Below the pieces are notes generated by a model. That model had not been told where the DNA came from. It did no database searches and was given only the letters and a program-made list of their open reading frames with translations. From Cloacibacillus evryensis DSM 19522 (GTDB taxonomy: Bacteria > Synergistota > Synergistia > Synergistales > Synergistaceae): a DNA stretch of 64,000 nt. Below are positions 35,273 to 43,623 of the stretch, piece after piece (within the stretch, counting starts at the first letter, position 1; each line of letters opens with the position of its first letter). The position numbers and the translations under genes were made by a program. Where the stretch lies: NCBI RefSeq assembly GCF_000585335.1, contig NZ_KK073872.1, positions 62,001 through 126,000 on the forward strand. Direction: 5' to 3'.

Positions 35273-35442
35273 CGATGGCGGGGAAACGATGAACAGCGGT
35301 CAAAGAGGGAGCCGAGAATCTTTGCTAAGCCGCTGTTTGTCCCCGTCGCTCCGGGCATTACAAGGCGGAATCTAAAAGAAGTTCACGGCATGTAATCCAT
35401 CGTCAGCGAATTTTGTTCGATCGCATATTTGTCGGCTTGTAT

Positions 35443-35508
35443 GTTTTGTAAAGTGCGTTTTACGAAACTGTGTACATCGTGGGTTTTGTAAAACGTATTT
35501 TATAAAAC
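35443..35508. repeat. Pair of 26-bp near-palindromes, 40 bp apart
   Basis: Copy 1 (35443-35468) and copy 2 (35483-35508) both begin GTTTTGTAAA and end with TTTTA..AAAC. They differ at five positions, and each is an imperfect inverted repeat. The start-to-start distance is 40 bp, near four helical turns. They lie in the 397-bp convergent gap between glnA and cbiA, where no promoter is evident. The remaining bases 35273-35442 show nothing recognisable. Confidence 0.6.
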
Positions 35509-35543
35509 TTAGGCCGCAAGTGAGCGTATTCAGGCCGCGCGGG

Positions 35544-36914
35544 TCAGGCGTTATCGCGGAATTCTTTGCATTTTTCCACGAAGAGTTCGGCGGCTTTCGG
35601 GAAGCCGGCGAAGTGGAGGTGGAGGTAGGAGCCGAGGATGTTTTTGTCGGCCCAGCCGCCGGGGTATTTTTCTCCGGTGCGGTTTTTGGTGAAGAGGAAG
35701 GCGCGGGGGATCTCTCCGTCTGGTTCGGCGCTGGAGAAGTGGAATTCGTGGCCGCGCAGCTCTTCGCCTTTTTTCGCGACGACGTTGTCGGAGAGCGCCT
35801 TTGCCGTGACGTAGCCGACGGTGCGCAGGCTGTCGTTCATTTTGCAGCTCATGGGGATGACGCCGCACATCCTGTGCGCCGCGCCGTCGAAGTCTTTTAT
35901 TTCGCGCGTGAGGTACATGAAGCCGCCGCATTCGGCGTATATGGGCATGTCCGCCGCCGCGGCGCGCGCGATCGACTCTTTCATCGAGGCGTTTGCCGCG
36001 AGGCGCGCGGCGAAGATCTCGGGGAAGCCGCCGCCGAAGATGAGGCCGTGGCAGTCGGGGATTTTTTCGTCGTTGAGCGGGCTGAAGCCGATTATTTCCG
36101 CCCCCGCCGCCTCAAGGACGGCGACGCTTTCGGGGTAGTAGAAGGAGAAGGCTTCGTCGCGCGCGACGGCGATCTTTACTTTTTTTTCAGAGCGCGGCGC
36201 GGCGGCGGCCTCCGGCGCGATCGGCGGGGCGCTTGCCGCGATTTTCAGGAGCGCCTCGAGGTCGACGGCGGGCTCGATCATTTTTCTGATGTTTTCGATG
36301 TGCTCGCGGTTGCTGTTTTCTTCCACCGGCAGCAGTCCGAGGTGACGTTCTTTGACCTCCGCCTCTTTGTTGCGCGGCACCGCGCCCAGCACGGGCAGGC
36401 CGGCGCGTTCTATCGCTTCCGCGCACATCGCGCGGTGGTTTTCGGAGCCGTAACGGTTGATGATGACGCCGCGAATGTCCACTTCGGGGTCGTAGTCGCG
36501 GAAGCCTTTGGCGATCGCCGCCGCGCTTTCGCCCATCGAACGGACGTCGATGACGAGCAGCACGGGCGCGCCGAGGGCTTTCGCGATCCGCGCGGTGCTG
36601 CTGACGCCGCCGCGCCCACCGTCGTAGAGCCCCATGACGCCCTCGATGATCGAGATGTCGGCCTCTTCGGAGGCGGAGAGGAATATCTTTTTCATCGCCG
36701 CTTCGCCGGTGAGCCAGGTGTCGAGGTTGTCGGCGCGCCCGCCCGCCGCGAGCCCCAGGTAGCCGGGGTCGATGTAGTCGGGGCCGACTTTGTAGGGGTG
36801 TACGCGCAGGCCGCGCGCGGCGAGCGCCGCTATGATGCCGCTCGTTATCGTCGTTTTGCCGCTGCCGCTCTGTGTCGCGGCTATCAGCAGGCGGGGACGT
36901 TCGGAGCGGCTCAT
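35544..36914 (-). CDS. cbiA: Cobyrinic acid a,c-diamide synthase
   Basis: 456 residues. It amidates the a and c side chains of cobyrinic acid using glutamine and ATP. The N-terminal ATPase domain has the P-loop TQSGSGKTT (about 14-22), VGPDYIDPGYL and EGVMGLYDG. The C-terminal triad amidotransferase domain has GFPEIFAARL and the nucleophile Cys in YAECGGFMYL, with the triad His near GSYLHLHF. ATG 36914 overlaps the cbiP stop (ATGA). It is the last gene of the riboswitch-led operon. In anaerobes CbiA acts on the cobalt-containing intermediate, in line with CbiK-type early insertion here. Confidence 0.95.
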   Translation of the reverse strand: MSRSERPRLLIAATQSGSGKTTITSGIIAALAARGLRVHPYKVGPDYIDPGYLGLAAGGRADNLDTWLTGEAAMKKIFLSASEEADISIIEGVMGLYDGGRGGVSSTARIAKALGAPVLLVIDVRSMGESAAAIAKGFRDYDPEVDIRGVIINRYGSENHRAMCAEAIERAGLPVLGAVPRNKEAEVKERHLGLLPVEENSNREHIENIRKMIEPAVDLEALLKIAASAPPIAPEAAAAPRSEKKVKIAVARDEAFSFYYPESVAVLEAAGAEIIGFSPLNDEKIPDCHGLIFGGGFPEIFAARLAANASMKESIARAAAADMPIYAECGGFMYLTREIKDFDGAAHRMCGVIPMSCKMNDSLRTVGYVTAKALSDNVVAKKGEELRGHEFHFSSAEPDGEIPRAFLFTKNRTGEKYPGGWADKNILGSYLHLHFAGFPKAAELFVEKCKEFRDNA

Positions 36915-38449
36915 TTCGCGCCCTCTTTCGGAGCCTTCGTCAGGCGCATGATCTCTTTGACGATGTAGTCGATGTCGAGGTTTTTTCGCGCCTGCGCCGC
37001 GAGGGCGTCGTAGGCCGCCTCTTTGGCCGCCGTCGTGGAGACCGGTCCGCGCTCTGGCAGGCCGCGTTTTTTGCGCAGGCGGTTGAGCCATTCGGCGCGG
37101 AAGAGGTCGTTGTGGAAGGCGTTGTGGAGGTAGCTGCCGGCGGCGCGCAGTTCTCCGTCGGCGAGGCCGTCCGGCTTGCCGTCGAGCTCGAAGAGCGGCG
37201 CGAAGCCGGGCTCGTCGCGCAGCGGGCGCGTCTCGCCGAAGTGTATCTCGTAGCCTTCGACGGGCGTCTCCCCTTTGAAGCAGGGGTGTATCGCGTGCCC
37301 GCGGCGGCGGACGGTCGTCTTTTCCTCGCCGAAGGCGGTGGCCGCGGGCAGCAGTCCGAGCCCCTCGATCGCGGGTATTTTGTCGTTGTCGCGGAGGAAG
37401 CGGTCGTCTATCTCTTCGCCCATCATCTGGTAGCCGCCGCAGAGGCCGTAGACTGTGCCGCCATGCCGGTAGAAGCGGCGTATCCCGTCGGCGAGGCCCG
37501 AGTCGAGCAGGTATTTCATGTCGAGCACGGTGCTCTTCGTCCCGGGCAGGATGACGGCGTCGAGCGAGGCGGTCTGGGCGGGGGCGGCGAGTTCGACGAT
37601 CTCGACGTCGGGTTCAAAGCGAAATGCCTCGATGTCGGTGTGGTTGGAGACGCGCGGAAATTTGACGACGCCGACGCGGAGTTTTTCCCCGGCTTGACCG
37701 TCTCCGCCCCTCGTCCAGTTGATGCTCATGATGTCTTCGCCCTCGATGACGATGTCGGTGAGCCAGGGCATGACGCCGACGACTTTGACGCCGGTCTTTT
37801 TTTCGGTGAACGCCACCGCGTCCTCGAAGAGCGAGAGGTCGCCGCGGAATTTGTTGAAGATGATCCCCTTGACGCGGCGGCGGTCGCGGCCGAGCAGTTC
37901 AAGGGTGCCGACGACGGAGGCGATCGCGCCGCCGCGGTCGACGTCCGCGACGAGCAGCACGGGGATGTCGGCCTCGTTCGCGACGCGCATGTTGACGATC
38001 TCCGCGGCGTTCAAGTTGACCTCCGCCGGGCTTCCCGCTCCCTCGCAGACCATCACCTCGTATTTTTCGTCGATGAGGGCGAGCGCCTCGCGCAGGGTTT
38101 CGAGCCCTTTGCCCATCGTGAAGGTGCGGTAGTAGTTTTTATCGCAGGGGGCGTCGAATACTTTGCCCATCAGCACGATCTCCGAGGAGGTGTCTTTGCG
38201 CGGCTTGAGCAGTATCGGGTTCATGTAGGTCCGCGGTTCGACGCGCGCCGCCTCGGCCTGCACTCCCTGCGCGCGCCCCATTTCGAGGCCGTCGGGGGTG
38301 ACGCAGGAGTTGTTGGACATGTTCTGCGATTTGAAGGGGCAGACGGCGTATCCCATATCGGAGAATATGCGGCAGAGCGCGGTGGTGATGAAGCTTTTGC
38401 CCGCGTCGCTCGAGGTCCCCTGTATCATGATGCCGGTGCAGTTTTTCAT
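36911..38449 (-). CDS. cbiP: Cobyric acid synthase
   Basis: 512 residues. It amidates side chains b, d, e and g of adenosylcobyrinic acid diamide. Seen are IQGTSSDAGKSF (P-loop), FKSQNMSNNS, EGAGSPAEVNL, LLVADVDRGGAIASVVGTL and, in the amidotransferase half, LPGTKSTVLDM and the nucleophile Cys in GLCGGYQMMG, then GSYLHNAFHND. A GTG at 38458 is in frame, but the ATG at 38449 is well placed after GAGGTGA, so I choose it. It follows the adenosyltransferase by 45 bp and overlaps cbiA. Confidence 0.95.
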   Translation of the reverse strand: MKNCTGIMIQGTSSDAGKSFITTALCRIFSDMGYAVCPFKSQNMSNNSCVTPDGLEMGRAQGVQAEAARVEPRTYMNPILLKPRKDTSSEIVLMGKVFDAPCDKNYYRTFTMGKGLETLREALALIDEKYEVMVCEGAGSPAEVNLNAAEIVNMRVANEADIPVLLVADVDRGGAIASVVGTLELLGRDRRRVKGIIFNKFRGDLSLFEDAVAFTEKKTGVKVVGVMPWLTDIVIEGEDIMSINWTRGGDGQAGEKLRVGVVKFPRVSNHTDIEAFRFEPDVEIVELAAPAQTASLDAVILPGTKSTVLDMKYLLDSGLADGIRRFYRHGGTVYGLCGGYQMMGEEIDDRFLRDNDKIPAIEGLGLLPAATAFGEEKTTVRRRGHAIHPCFKGETPVEGYEIHFGETRPLRDEPGFAPLFELDGKPDGLADGELRAAGSYLHNAFHNDLFRAEWLNRLRKKRGLPERGPVSTTAAKEAAYDALAAQARKNLDIDYIVKEIMRLTKAPKEGAK

Positions 38450-38494
38450 AATTCTCACCTCGGTTGTTGTTTCGGTCAGCCGTTTCCGGTTTCC

Positions 38495-39001
38495 CTAATA
38501 CTCTATCCCGCGCCGCGCGGGCAGTCCGTCGTCGTAGTAGTGCTTTATCTTTTTCATCTCGGTGACGAGGTCGGCCCGTTCGATAAGTTCCGCGGGAGCG
38601 CCGCGTCCCGTCAGCACGAGTTCCGTCTTTTCGCCCCGCGCGTCGAGGAGGGAGAGCGCCTCTTCCCGGGTGACGCAGCCGTACCGCATCGCCGCCATTA
38701 TTTCGTCGAGGATCAGAAGGTCGGCGTCCCCCCTCTCTAATATCCCGCGCGCCGCCGCAAGCAGCGGGCAGGGCGAGGCGCAGGGGCCGGAGCCGCGCCC
38801 CTTCGGGCACTGCGCGAGTTCGATGCCGAGCTTTTCGGCGCTCTCGTGCTCGCCGCAGCGCAGCCCCTTCTGAAACTGGATGATGAAGACCCGGCCGCCG
38901 CAGCCCGCGGCGCGCATCGCGAGGCCGAAGGCCGCGGTGCTTTTGCCTTTGCCGCAGCCGGTGTATATCTGTACTTTGCCCCGCTCTTCGCCGTCAAACA
39001 T
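38495..39001 (-). CDS. cobO: Cob(I)yrinic acid a,c-diamide adenosyltransferase (CobA/BtuR/CobO type)
   Basis: 168 residues. It transfers the adenosyl group of ATP to the reduced corrinoid. The P-loop is TGCGKGKST (about 14-22), followed by FIIQFQKG and the Walker B-like LLILDEIMAAM, ending KIKHYYDDGLPARRGIEY as in the family. Here it has an extra CPKGRGSGPCASPCP segment with several cysteines in the middle, which I do not recall as typical. It sits three bases after hemL with AGGA upstream. Named cobA in enteric species; I use cobO to avoid confusion with the methyltransferase CobA nearby. Confidence 0.92.
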   Translation of the reverse strand: MFDGEERGKVQIYTGCGKGKSTAAFGLAMRAAGCGGRVFIIQFQKGLRCGEHESAEKLGIELAQCPKGRGSGPCASPCPLLAAARGILERGDADLLILDEIMAAMRYGCVTREEALSLLDARGEKTELVLTGRGAPAELIERADLVTEMKKIKHYYDDGLPARRGIEY

Positions 39002-39004
39002 TTT

Positions 39005-40297
39005 TTAGAATCCTTCGCTTCCAGCCGTCTCGTCGGCGCAGACGAGGAAGTATTCAATGTCTTCGTCGCTGTGCGCCGCGCAAAGGAAGAGCGCCTCGAA
39101 CTGCGAGGGGGCGAGCAGAATGCCGCGCGCGGCCATGCCGCTCCAGAAGCGGGCGTAGCGCGCGGTGTCGCTCTTTTTCGCCTCGTCGTAGCTTTTTACC
39201 GGCCCGGCGGTGAAGAATATCGTCGCGAGCGACCCGACGCCCTGCACGCAGGCGGGAATATTGTATTTTTTGAAGATCTTGTCGAGGCCGCCGCGCAGTT
39301 TTTCGCCCCTGGCCGCGAGTTCTTTATAGATGAGCGGGTTTTCGCGCAGCGCCGTCAGCGCCGCGAGGCCGGCTGCCATCGCCACGGGGTTTCCCGAGAG
39401 CGTTCCCGCCTGATAGACGGGGCCTAAGGGGGCGACCATCGACATGACGTCGCGGCGTCCGCCGTAAGCGCCGACGGGCAGGCCGCCGCCGATTATTTTG
39501 CCGAAGGTCCAGAGGTCCGGCGTGACGCCGTAATAGCCGGAGGCGCAGTTTATCGAGAGGCGGAAGCCGGTGATCACTTCGTCGAAGATCAGCAGCGCGC
39601 CGTTTTCCGCCGTTATCCCGCGCAGTCCCTCAAGGAAGCCGGGCGCGGGCGGGACGACGCCCATGTTCGCGCCGACGGGCTCGACGATCACCGCGGCGAT
39701 TTCGCCCCTGTGCGCCGCGAAGATGTTTTTGATCTCTTCCAGGTCGTTATAGCGGCAGGTGAGGGTCTCGGCGGCGGTCTTCGCCGGCACGCCGGCGCTG
39801 TCGGGCTGCCCCGCCGTCGCGAGGCCGGAGCCGGCTTTCACGAGCATACTGTCCGAATGGCCGTGGTAGCAGCCCTCGAATTTCACGATCATTTCGCGCC
39901 CCGTGAAGCCGCGCGCCGCGCGGATCGCCGAAAGCACGGCCTCGGTGCCGGAGGAGACCATGCGCACCATCTCGACGCCCTTGACGAGCTCCGTGATGAG
40001 GCGGGCCATTTCGACCTCCCTCGCCGTCGGCAGGCCGAAGCTCGCGCCGTCGCGGACCGCCTCGCAGACGGCGTCCACGACGGGGCCGTAGGCGTGGCCG
40101 AGGATGAGCGGCCCCCAGGAGCCGATGTAGTCGGTGTATTTTTTGCCGTCGGCGTCCCACAGGCAGGCGCCCTCGCCGCGCGCGGCGAAGACCGGCGTCC
40201 GCCCGACGCTCTTGAAGGCGCGGACGGGGCTGTTGACGCCGCCGGGGATGACGAGGCGGGCCTCTTCAAAGAGTCTTTCACACTGGCTTTGGCTCAT
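39005..40297 (-). CDS. hemL: Glutamate-1-semialdehyde 2,1-aminomutase
   Basis: 430 residues. This PLP enzyme converts glutamate-1-semialdehyde to 5-aminolevulinate. Seen are IPGGVNSPVRAFKSVG, MVSSGTEAVLSAIRAARG, YHGHSDSMLVKAGSG, LLIFDEVITGFR and the PLP lysine in TFGKIIGGGLPVGAYGG (about residue 267). The ATG at 40297 overlaps the hemB stop (TAATG). Together with hemA it forms the C5 route from glutamyl-tRNA. Its position inside a riboswitch-led cob operon ties precursor supply to corrin demand. Confidence 0.96.
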   Translation of the reverse strand: MSQSQCERLFEEARLVIPGGVNSPVRAFKSVGRTPVFAARGEGACLWDADGKKYTDYIGSWGPLILGHAYGPVVDAVCEAVRDGASFGLPTAREVEMARLITELVKGVEMVRMVSSGTEAVLSAIRAARGFTGREMIVKFEGCYHGHSDSMLVKAGSGLATAGQPDSAGVPAKTAAETLTCRYNDLEEIKNIFAAHRGEIAAVIVEPVGANMGVVPPAPGFLEGLRGITAENGALLIFDEVITGFRLSINCASGYYGVTPDLWTFGKIIGGGLPVGAYGGRRDVMSMVAPLGPVYQAGTLSGNPVAMAAGLAALTALRENPLIYKELAARGEKLRGGLDKIFKKYNIPACVQGVGSLATIFFTAGPVKSYDEAKKSDTARYARFWSGMAARGILLAPSQFEALFLCAAHSDEDIEYFLVCADETAGSEGF

Positions 40298-41271
40298 TAG
40301 AGTTCCCCCTCTTTCATCATCTTCGCGAGCTCGGGGGCGAAGTAGCTGACGATGATGTCCGCGCCCCCGCGCGCGAGGCAGACGGCCGACTCCGCGATGA
40401 CGCGTTTTTCGTCGAGCCAGCCGCGCTCGGCGGCGGCCTTGATCATCGAGTATTCGCCGCTGACGCAGTAAGCGCCGACGGGCACCTCGGACACCTCTTT
40501 CACCGCGCGCAGCACGTCGAGGTATGGGAGTCCCGGCTTTACCATTATCATGTCGGCTCCCTCTTCGATGTCGAGCAGCGCCTCGCGTATGCCCTCGCGC
40601 ACATTGCGCGGGTCCATCTGGTAGCTTTTGCGGTCGCCGAAGGAGGGGGCGGAGCCCGCCGCCTCGCGGAAGGGGCCATAGAAGGCGGAGGCGTATTTCA
40701 CGGCGTAGGAGAAGATCAGGGTGTCGTCCATGCCCGCGCCGTCGAGTTTCGCGCGGATCGCCGCGACGTGCCCGTCCATCATGTCGGAGGGGGCGACGAT
40801 GTCGGCCCCCGCCTGCGCCTGGGAGAGCGCCGTCTGCGCGAGCAGCTCGAGCGTCGGGTCGTTGTCCACCGTTTCGCCCTTGAGCAGGCCGCAGTGGCCG
40901 TGCGAGGTGTATTCGCAGAGGCAGACGTCGCCGATGAAGCACATCTCGGGGAAGTGTTTTTTGCCGGTGCGCAGCGCCTGCTGGATGACGCCGTTTTCGT
41001 TGTAGGCCTCGCTGCCGCGTTCGTCCTTATGCTCGGGGATGCCGAAGAGGAGCACGGAGTTCACGCCCGCGCGCCGCACCTCTTCGAGGATGCGCGGAAA
41101 GGTGTCGGGGCTGCAGCGCCTCTGTCCCGGCATCGCGGGGATCTCTTCGATGATGTCCTTTCCCTCGCGGATGAATACCGGATAGACGAGCATGGAGGGG
41201 GAGAGCCGCGTCTCCGCCGCCATGTCGCGGATGATTTTGTTTCTTCTCAGTCTTCTCGGACGTACGATCAT
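40297..41271 (-). CDS. hemB: Porphobilinogen synthase (5-aminolevulinate dehydratase)
   Basis: 324 residues. It condenses two 5-aminolevulinate molecules to porphobilinogen. Seen are VYPVFIREGKDI, the VCLCEYTSHGHCG metal-binding loop with three cysteines (the zinc-type form), SDMMDGHVAAIR, the first Schiff-base Lys in FSYAVKYASAFYGPFR and the second in MIMVKPGLPYLD. GGAG precedes the ATG by eight bases and lies in the stop region of cobA-hemD. The stop overlaps the hemL start. Confidence 0.96.
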   Translation of the reverse strand: MIVRPRRLRRNKIIRDMAAETRLSPSMLVYPVFIREGKDIIEEIPAMPGQRRCSPDTFPRILEEVRRAGVNSVLLFGIPEHKDERGSEAYNENGVIQQALRTGKKHFPEMCFIGDVCLCEYTSHGHCGLLKGETVDNDPTLELLAQTALSQAQAGADIVAPSDMMDGHVAAIRAKLDGAGMDDTLIFSYAVKYASAFYGPFREAAGSAPSFGDRKSYQMDPRNVREGIREALLDIEEGADMIMVKPGLPYLDVLRAVKEVSEVPVGAYCVSGEYSMIKAAAERGWLDEKRVIAESAVCLARGGADIIVSYFAPELAKMMKEGEL

Positions 41272-41272
41272 T

Positions 41273-42727
41273 TTATATCTCCTCCAAAGTATCTATAAGG
41301 CTCTCCAGCGTCGCCCTTTGAGCCGTTATTATCCGTTTGAATCCGGCGCGCCGCGCCGCCGCCGCCGTCTGTTCGCCGATGCAGCAGGCGCGTTCTATCT
41401 CAAGCTCCGGCATCGCGGCCTTAAATCCCCGCACCGTGGAGGCGCTGGTGAAGATCGCGGTATCCGCGCCCCTCGGTATTATCCCGGTTTGCTCGTATAT
41501 TGTCTCATAGAGCGGCAGTTCGGTGAAGTTTATCTTCCGCGCCGCAAGCTCCGCCGTCAGTTCCGGCGAGCCCTCCTTCGCGCGGATCATCAAAACGGGC
41601 GTATCGTAAGTGATCTCCGCGAGGCCGCGCGCGAGATGGAGGCCGTCGTAGACCTCGGGCATATAGTTTGTGACGAGGCCGCGTTCCTTCAGCGCCCCGG
41701 CGGTCGCCGGACCGATCGCCGCGATCTTCGCCGCGCCGATGTCGCGGATGTCGCGCCCCTTTTCCGCAAGCAGCGCAAAGAGGGCCTCGACGCCGGTCAC
41801 GCTCGTGAATCCCAGCCAGCCGTACTTTGAAAAGTCCGGCAGCTCCGCCTCTATGCGGCGCGTGGAGATGCAAGGCAGTTCGACGACTTCAGCGCCGCGC
41901 GCGCGGAGCATCGCGGAGAGCCGCCCCGCCCGTTCGCGCGGGCGTGTGACGATCACTTTGCGTCCCGCGAGCGGCAGGAATTTTTTCCAGGCGAATTCCC
42001 CCGCGAGGGCCGTGACCTCGCCTGCGATTATCAGCGCGGGTGATCTCAATTTTTCCTCCGCGCATCTGGCGGTGAGCGTCGCTAGGGTGCCCGTGATCAG
42101 CCGTTGCGCGGCGGTGCCGGCGTTTTCGAGCGCCGCCGCGCGCGTCTCTTCCGCCATCCCCGCGCGCCTGAGTTCGGCGCAGATCTCCGCGACGGCGCTC
42201 GCGCCCATGAGGAAGACGAGCGTGCCGCCGAGTTTCGCGAGGGCGTCGTAGTCGACGGGGGCGATGGTGCCCTCTTTGGTGTGCGCCGTGATCACGTGGA
42301 CGGAGCGCGCGACGCCCCTGTGCGTAACGGGGATGCCCGCGCAGGCCGGTCCGCCGAGCGCCGAGGTGACGCCGGGAACGACCTCGAAGGGGATGCCCTC
42401 GCGGTTCAGCGCCTCTATCTCCTCGCCGCCGCGGCCGAAGATGAAGGGGTCGCCGCCTTTGAGCCGCGCGACGCGCCGGCCCTTTTTCGCCTCGCGCACG
42501 AGGATCTCTTCGATCTCACGCTGCGGCACGGAGTCTCCGCCGCCGGTCTTGCCGACGTTTATTTTTTCCGCCGCCGGCGGCATCATCGCGAGCACGCCGT
42601 CGCCGACGAGCCGGTCGTAGACGACGCAGTCGGCGGCCTCGAGCAGCTCGCGCCCGCGCAGGGTGAATAGCCCGGCGTCTCCCGGGCCGGCGCCGATGAG
42701 CGCCACATGTCCTTTTTTGAGCGTCAT
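41273..42727 (-). CDS. cobA-hemD: Uroporphyrinogen-III C-methyltransferase / uroporphyrinogen-III synthase fusion
   Basis: 484 residues with two enzymes. Residues 1-245 are the SAM-dependent methyltransferase that makes precorrin-2: VALIGAGPGDAGLFTLRG, ARLKGGDPFIFGRGGEE, FEVVPGVTSALG and GIPVTHRG. Residues about 255-484 are HemD, which closes the tetrapyrrole ring with inversion of ring D: VIVTRPRERAGRLS, GWLGFTSVTGVEAL, AKIAAIGPATAGALKERG and DTAIFTSASTVRGF. The ATG overlaps the hemC stop (ATGA). The fusion is common in Firmicutes and other anaerobes and channels the unstable intermediate straight to methylation. Confidence 0.95.
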   Translation of the reverse strand: MTLKKGHVALIGAGPGDAGLFTLRGRELLEAADCVVYDRLVGDGVLAMMPPAAEKINVGKTGGGDSVPQREIEEILVREAKKGRRVARLKGGDPFIFGRGGEEIEALNREGIPFEVVPGVTSALGGPACAGIPVTHRGVARSVHVITAHTKEGTIAPVDYDALAKLGGTLVFLMGASAVAEICAELRRAGMAEETRAAALENAGTAAQRLITGTLATLTARCAEEKLRSPALIIAGEVTALAGEFAWKKFLPLAGRKVIVTRPRERAGRLSAMLRARGAEVVELPCISTRRIEAELPDFSKYGWLGFTSVTGVEALFALLAEKGRDIRDIGAAKIAAIGPATAGALKERGLVTNYMPEVYDGLHLARGLAEITYDTPVLMIRAKEGSPELTAELAARKINFTELPLYETIYEQTGIIPRGADTAIFTSASTVRGFKAAMPELEIERACCIGEQTAAAARRAGFKRIITAQRATLESLIDTLEEI

Positions 42728-43623
42728 AGTTCTTCCCCCCTCGAAAGCTCCTGTGCGAGCTTCGTCGCGATTATCATGCTTTCTTTCACGGCTCCGCGCG
42801 CCGAACCGCGGCGGATGTCTTTGCCGCTTTCGTCGGCGTACAGTCCGATGATCTCTATCTCTTCGCCCGCCAGCGAGGCGAAAGCCCCGACGGGGGCGGG
42901 GCAGCCGCCGCCGAGCGCGGCGGAAAAGGCCCGCTCCGCCGCGGCGCAGGCCGCCGCCTCCCTGTCGCGTACCGCGTCAAGGTAATAGTAGTCCTCTCCG
43001 GCCCGCCCCTGACAGGCCAGTATCCCCTGCCCCGGCGCGGGTATCATCTCATCCGTATCGAAGTATCTGGCGATGCGCCCCTCCAGGCCGAGGCGTTTCA
43101 GCCCCGCCGCCGCGAGCACGAGGGCGGAAAATTCTCCCTCGCCGAGCTTGCGCAGGCGGGTGTTGACGTTGCCGCGCACCGGCTCGATCCGTATGCCGGG
43201 GTAAAGCGCCGCGAGCTGCACGCGCCGCCGCGCCGAGGAGCAGCCGATGACGCCCCCCCTGACCTCCCTCTCTCCCTCGGGCAGGACGAGCGCGTCGCGC
43301 GGGTCCTCACGTTTTGAGTAGGCGACGAGCGGCAGCGCGGGGTCCGCGTTCATCGGCATGTCTTTGAGGCTGTGGACGGCGACGTCGATCGCGCCGGAGA
43401 GCAGCGCCTCCTCAAGTTCCTGGGTGAACAGCCCCTTGATGCCGAATTTATCGGAGGCCTCGGAGAAGGGCTTCATATTTCTGTCGCCGCTGGTATCCAT
43501 CGCGACGAGCGCGACCTCCAGCTCCGGGTCGGCGAGAGCCACCGCCTCCATCACGAGCTTCGTCTGCGCGAGCGCGAGCGCGCTCCTTCTGCTGCCGAAG
43601 CGTATTATCCTCTTATCCGTCAT
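42724..43623 (-). CDS. hemC: Porphobilinogen deaminase (hydroxymethylbilane synthase)
   Basis: 299 residues. It links four porphobilinogens into hydroxymethylbilane. Seen are FGSRRSALALAQTKLV, KGLFTQELEEALL, VAVHSLKDMP, the catalytic-Asp loop PREDPRDALV-like KREDPRDALV, GCSSARRRVQL, and the dipyrromethane-cofactor Cys in ALGGGCPAPVGA (about residue 241). The start overlaps the cbiJ-cysG stop by 11 bp and the stop overlaps cobA-hemD by 4 bp. Confidence 0.96.
   Translation of the reverse strand: MTDKRIIRFGSRRSALALAQTKLVMEAVALADPELEVALVAMDTSGDRNMKPFSEASDKFGIKGLFTQELEEALLSGAIDVAVHSLKDMPMNADPALPLVAYSKREDPRDALVLPEGEREVRGGVIGCSSARRRVQLAALYPGIRIEPVRGNVNTRLRKLGEGEFSALVLAAAGLKRLGLEGRIARYFDTDEMIPAPGQGILACQGRAGEDYYYLDAVRDREAAACAAAERAFSAALGGGCPAPVGAFASLAGEEIEIIGLYADESGKDIRRGSARGAVKESMIIATKLAQELSRGEEL

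Noticed and set aside
35273-35442. A 28-codon frame starting near 35289
   Set aside because: It has no ribosome site, no recognisable sequence, and lies in a convergent gap filled with repeats.
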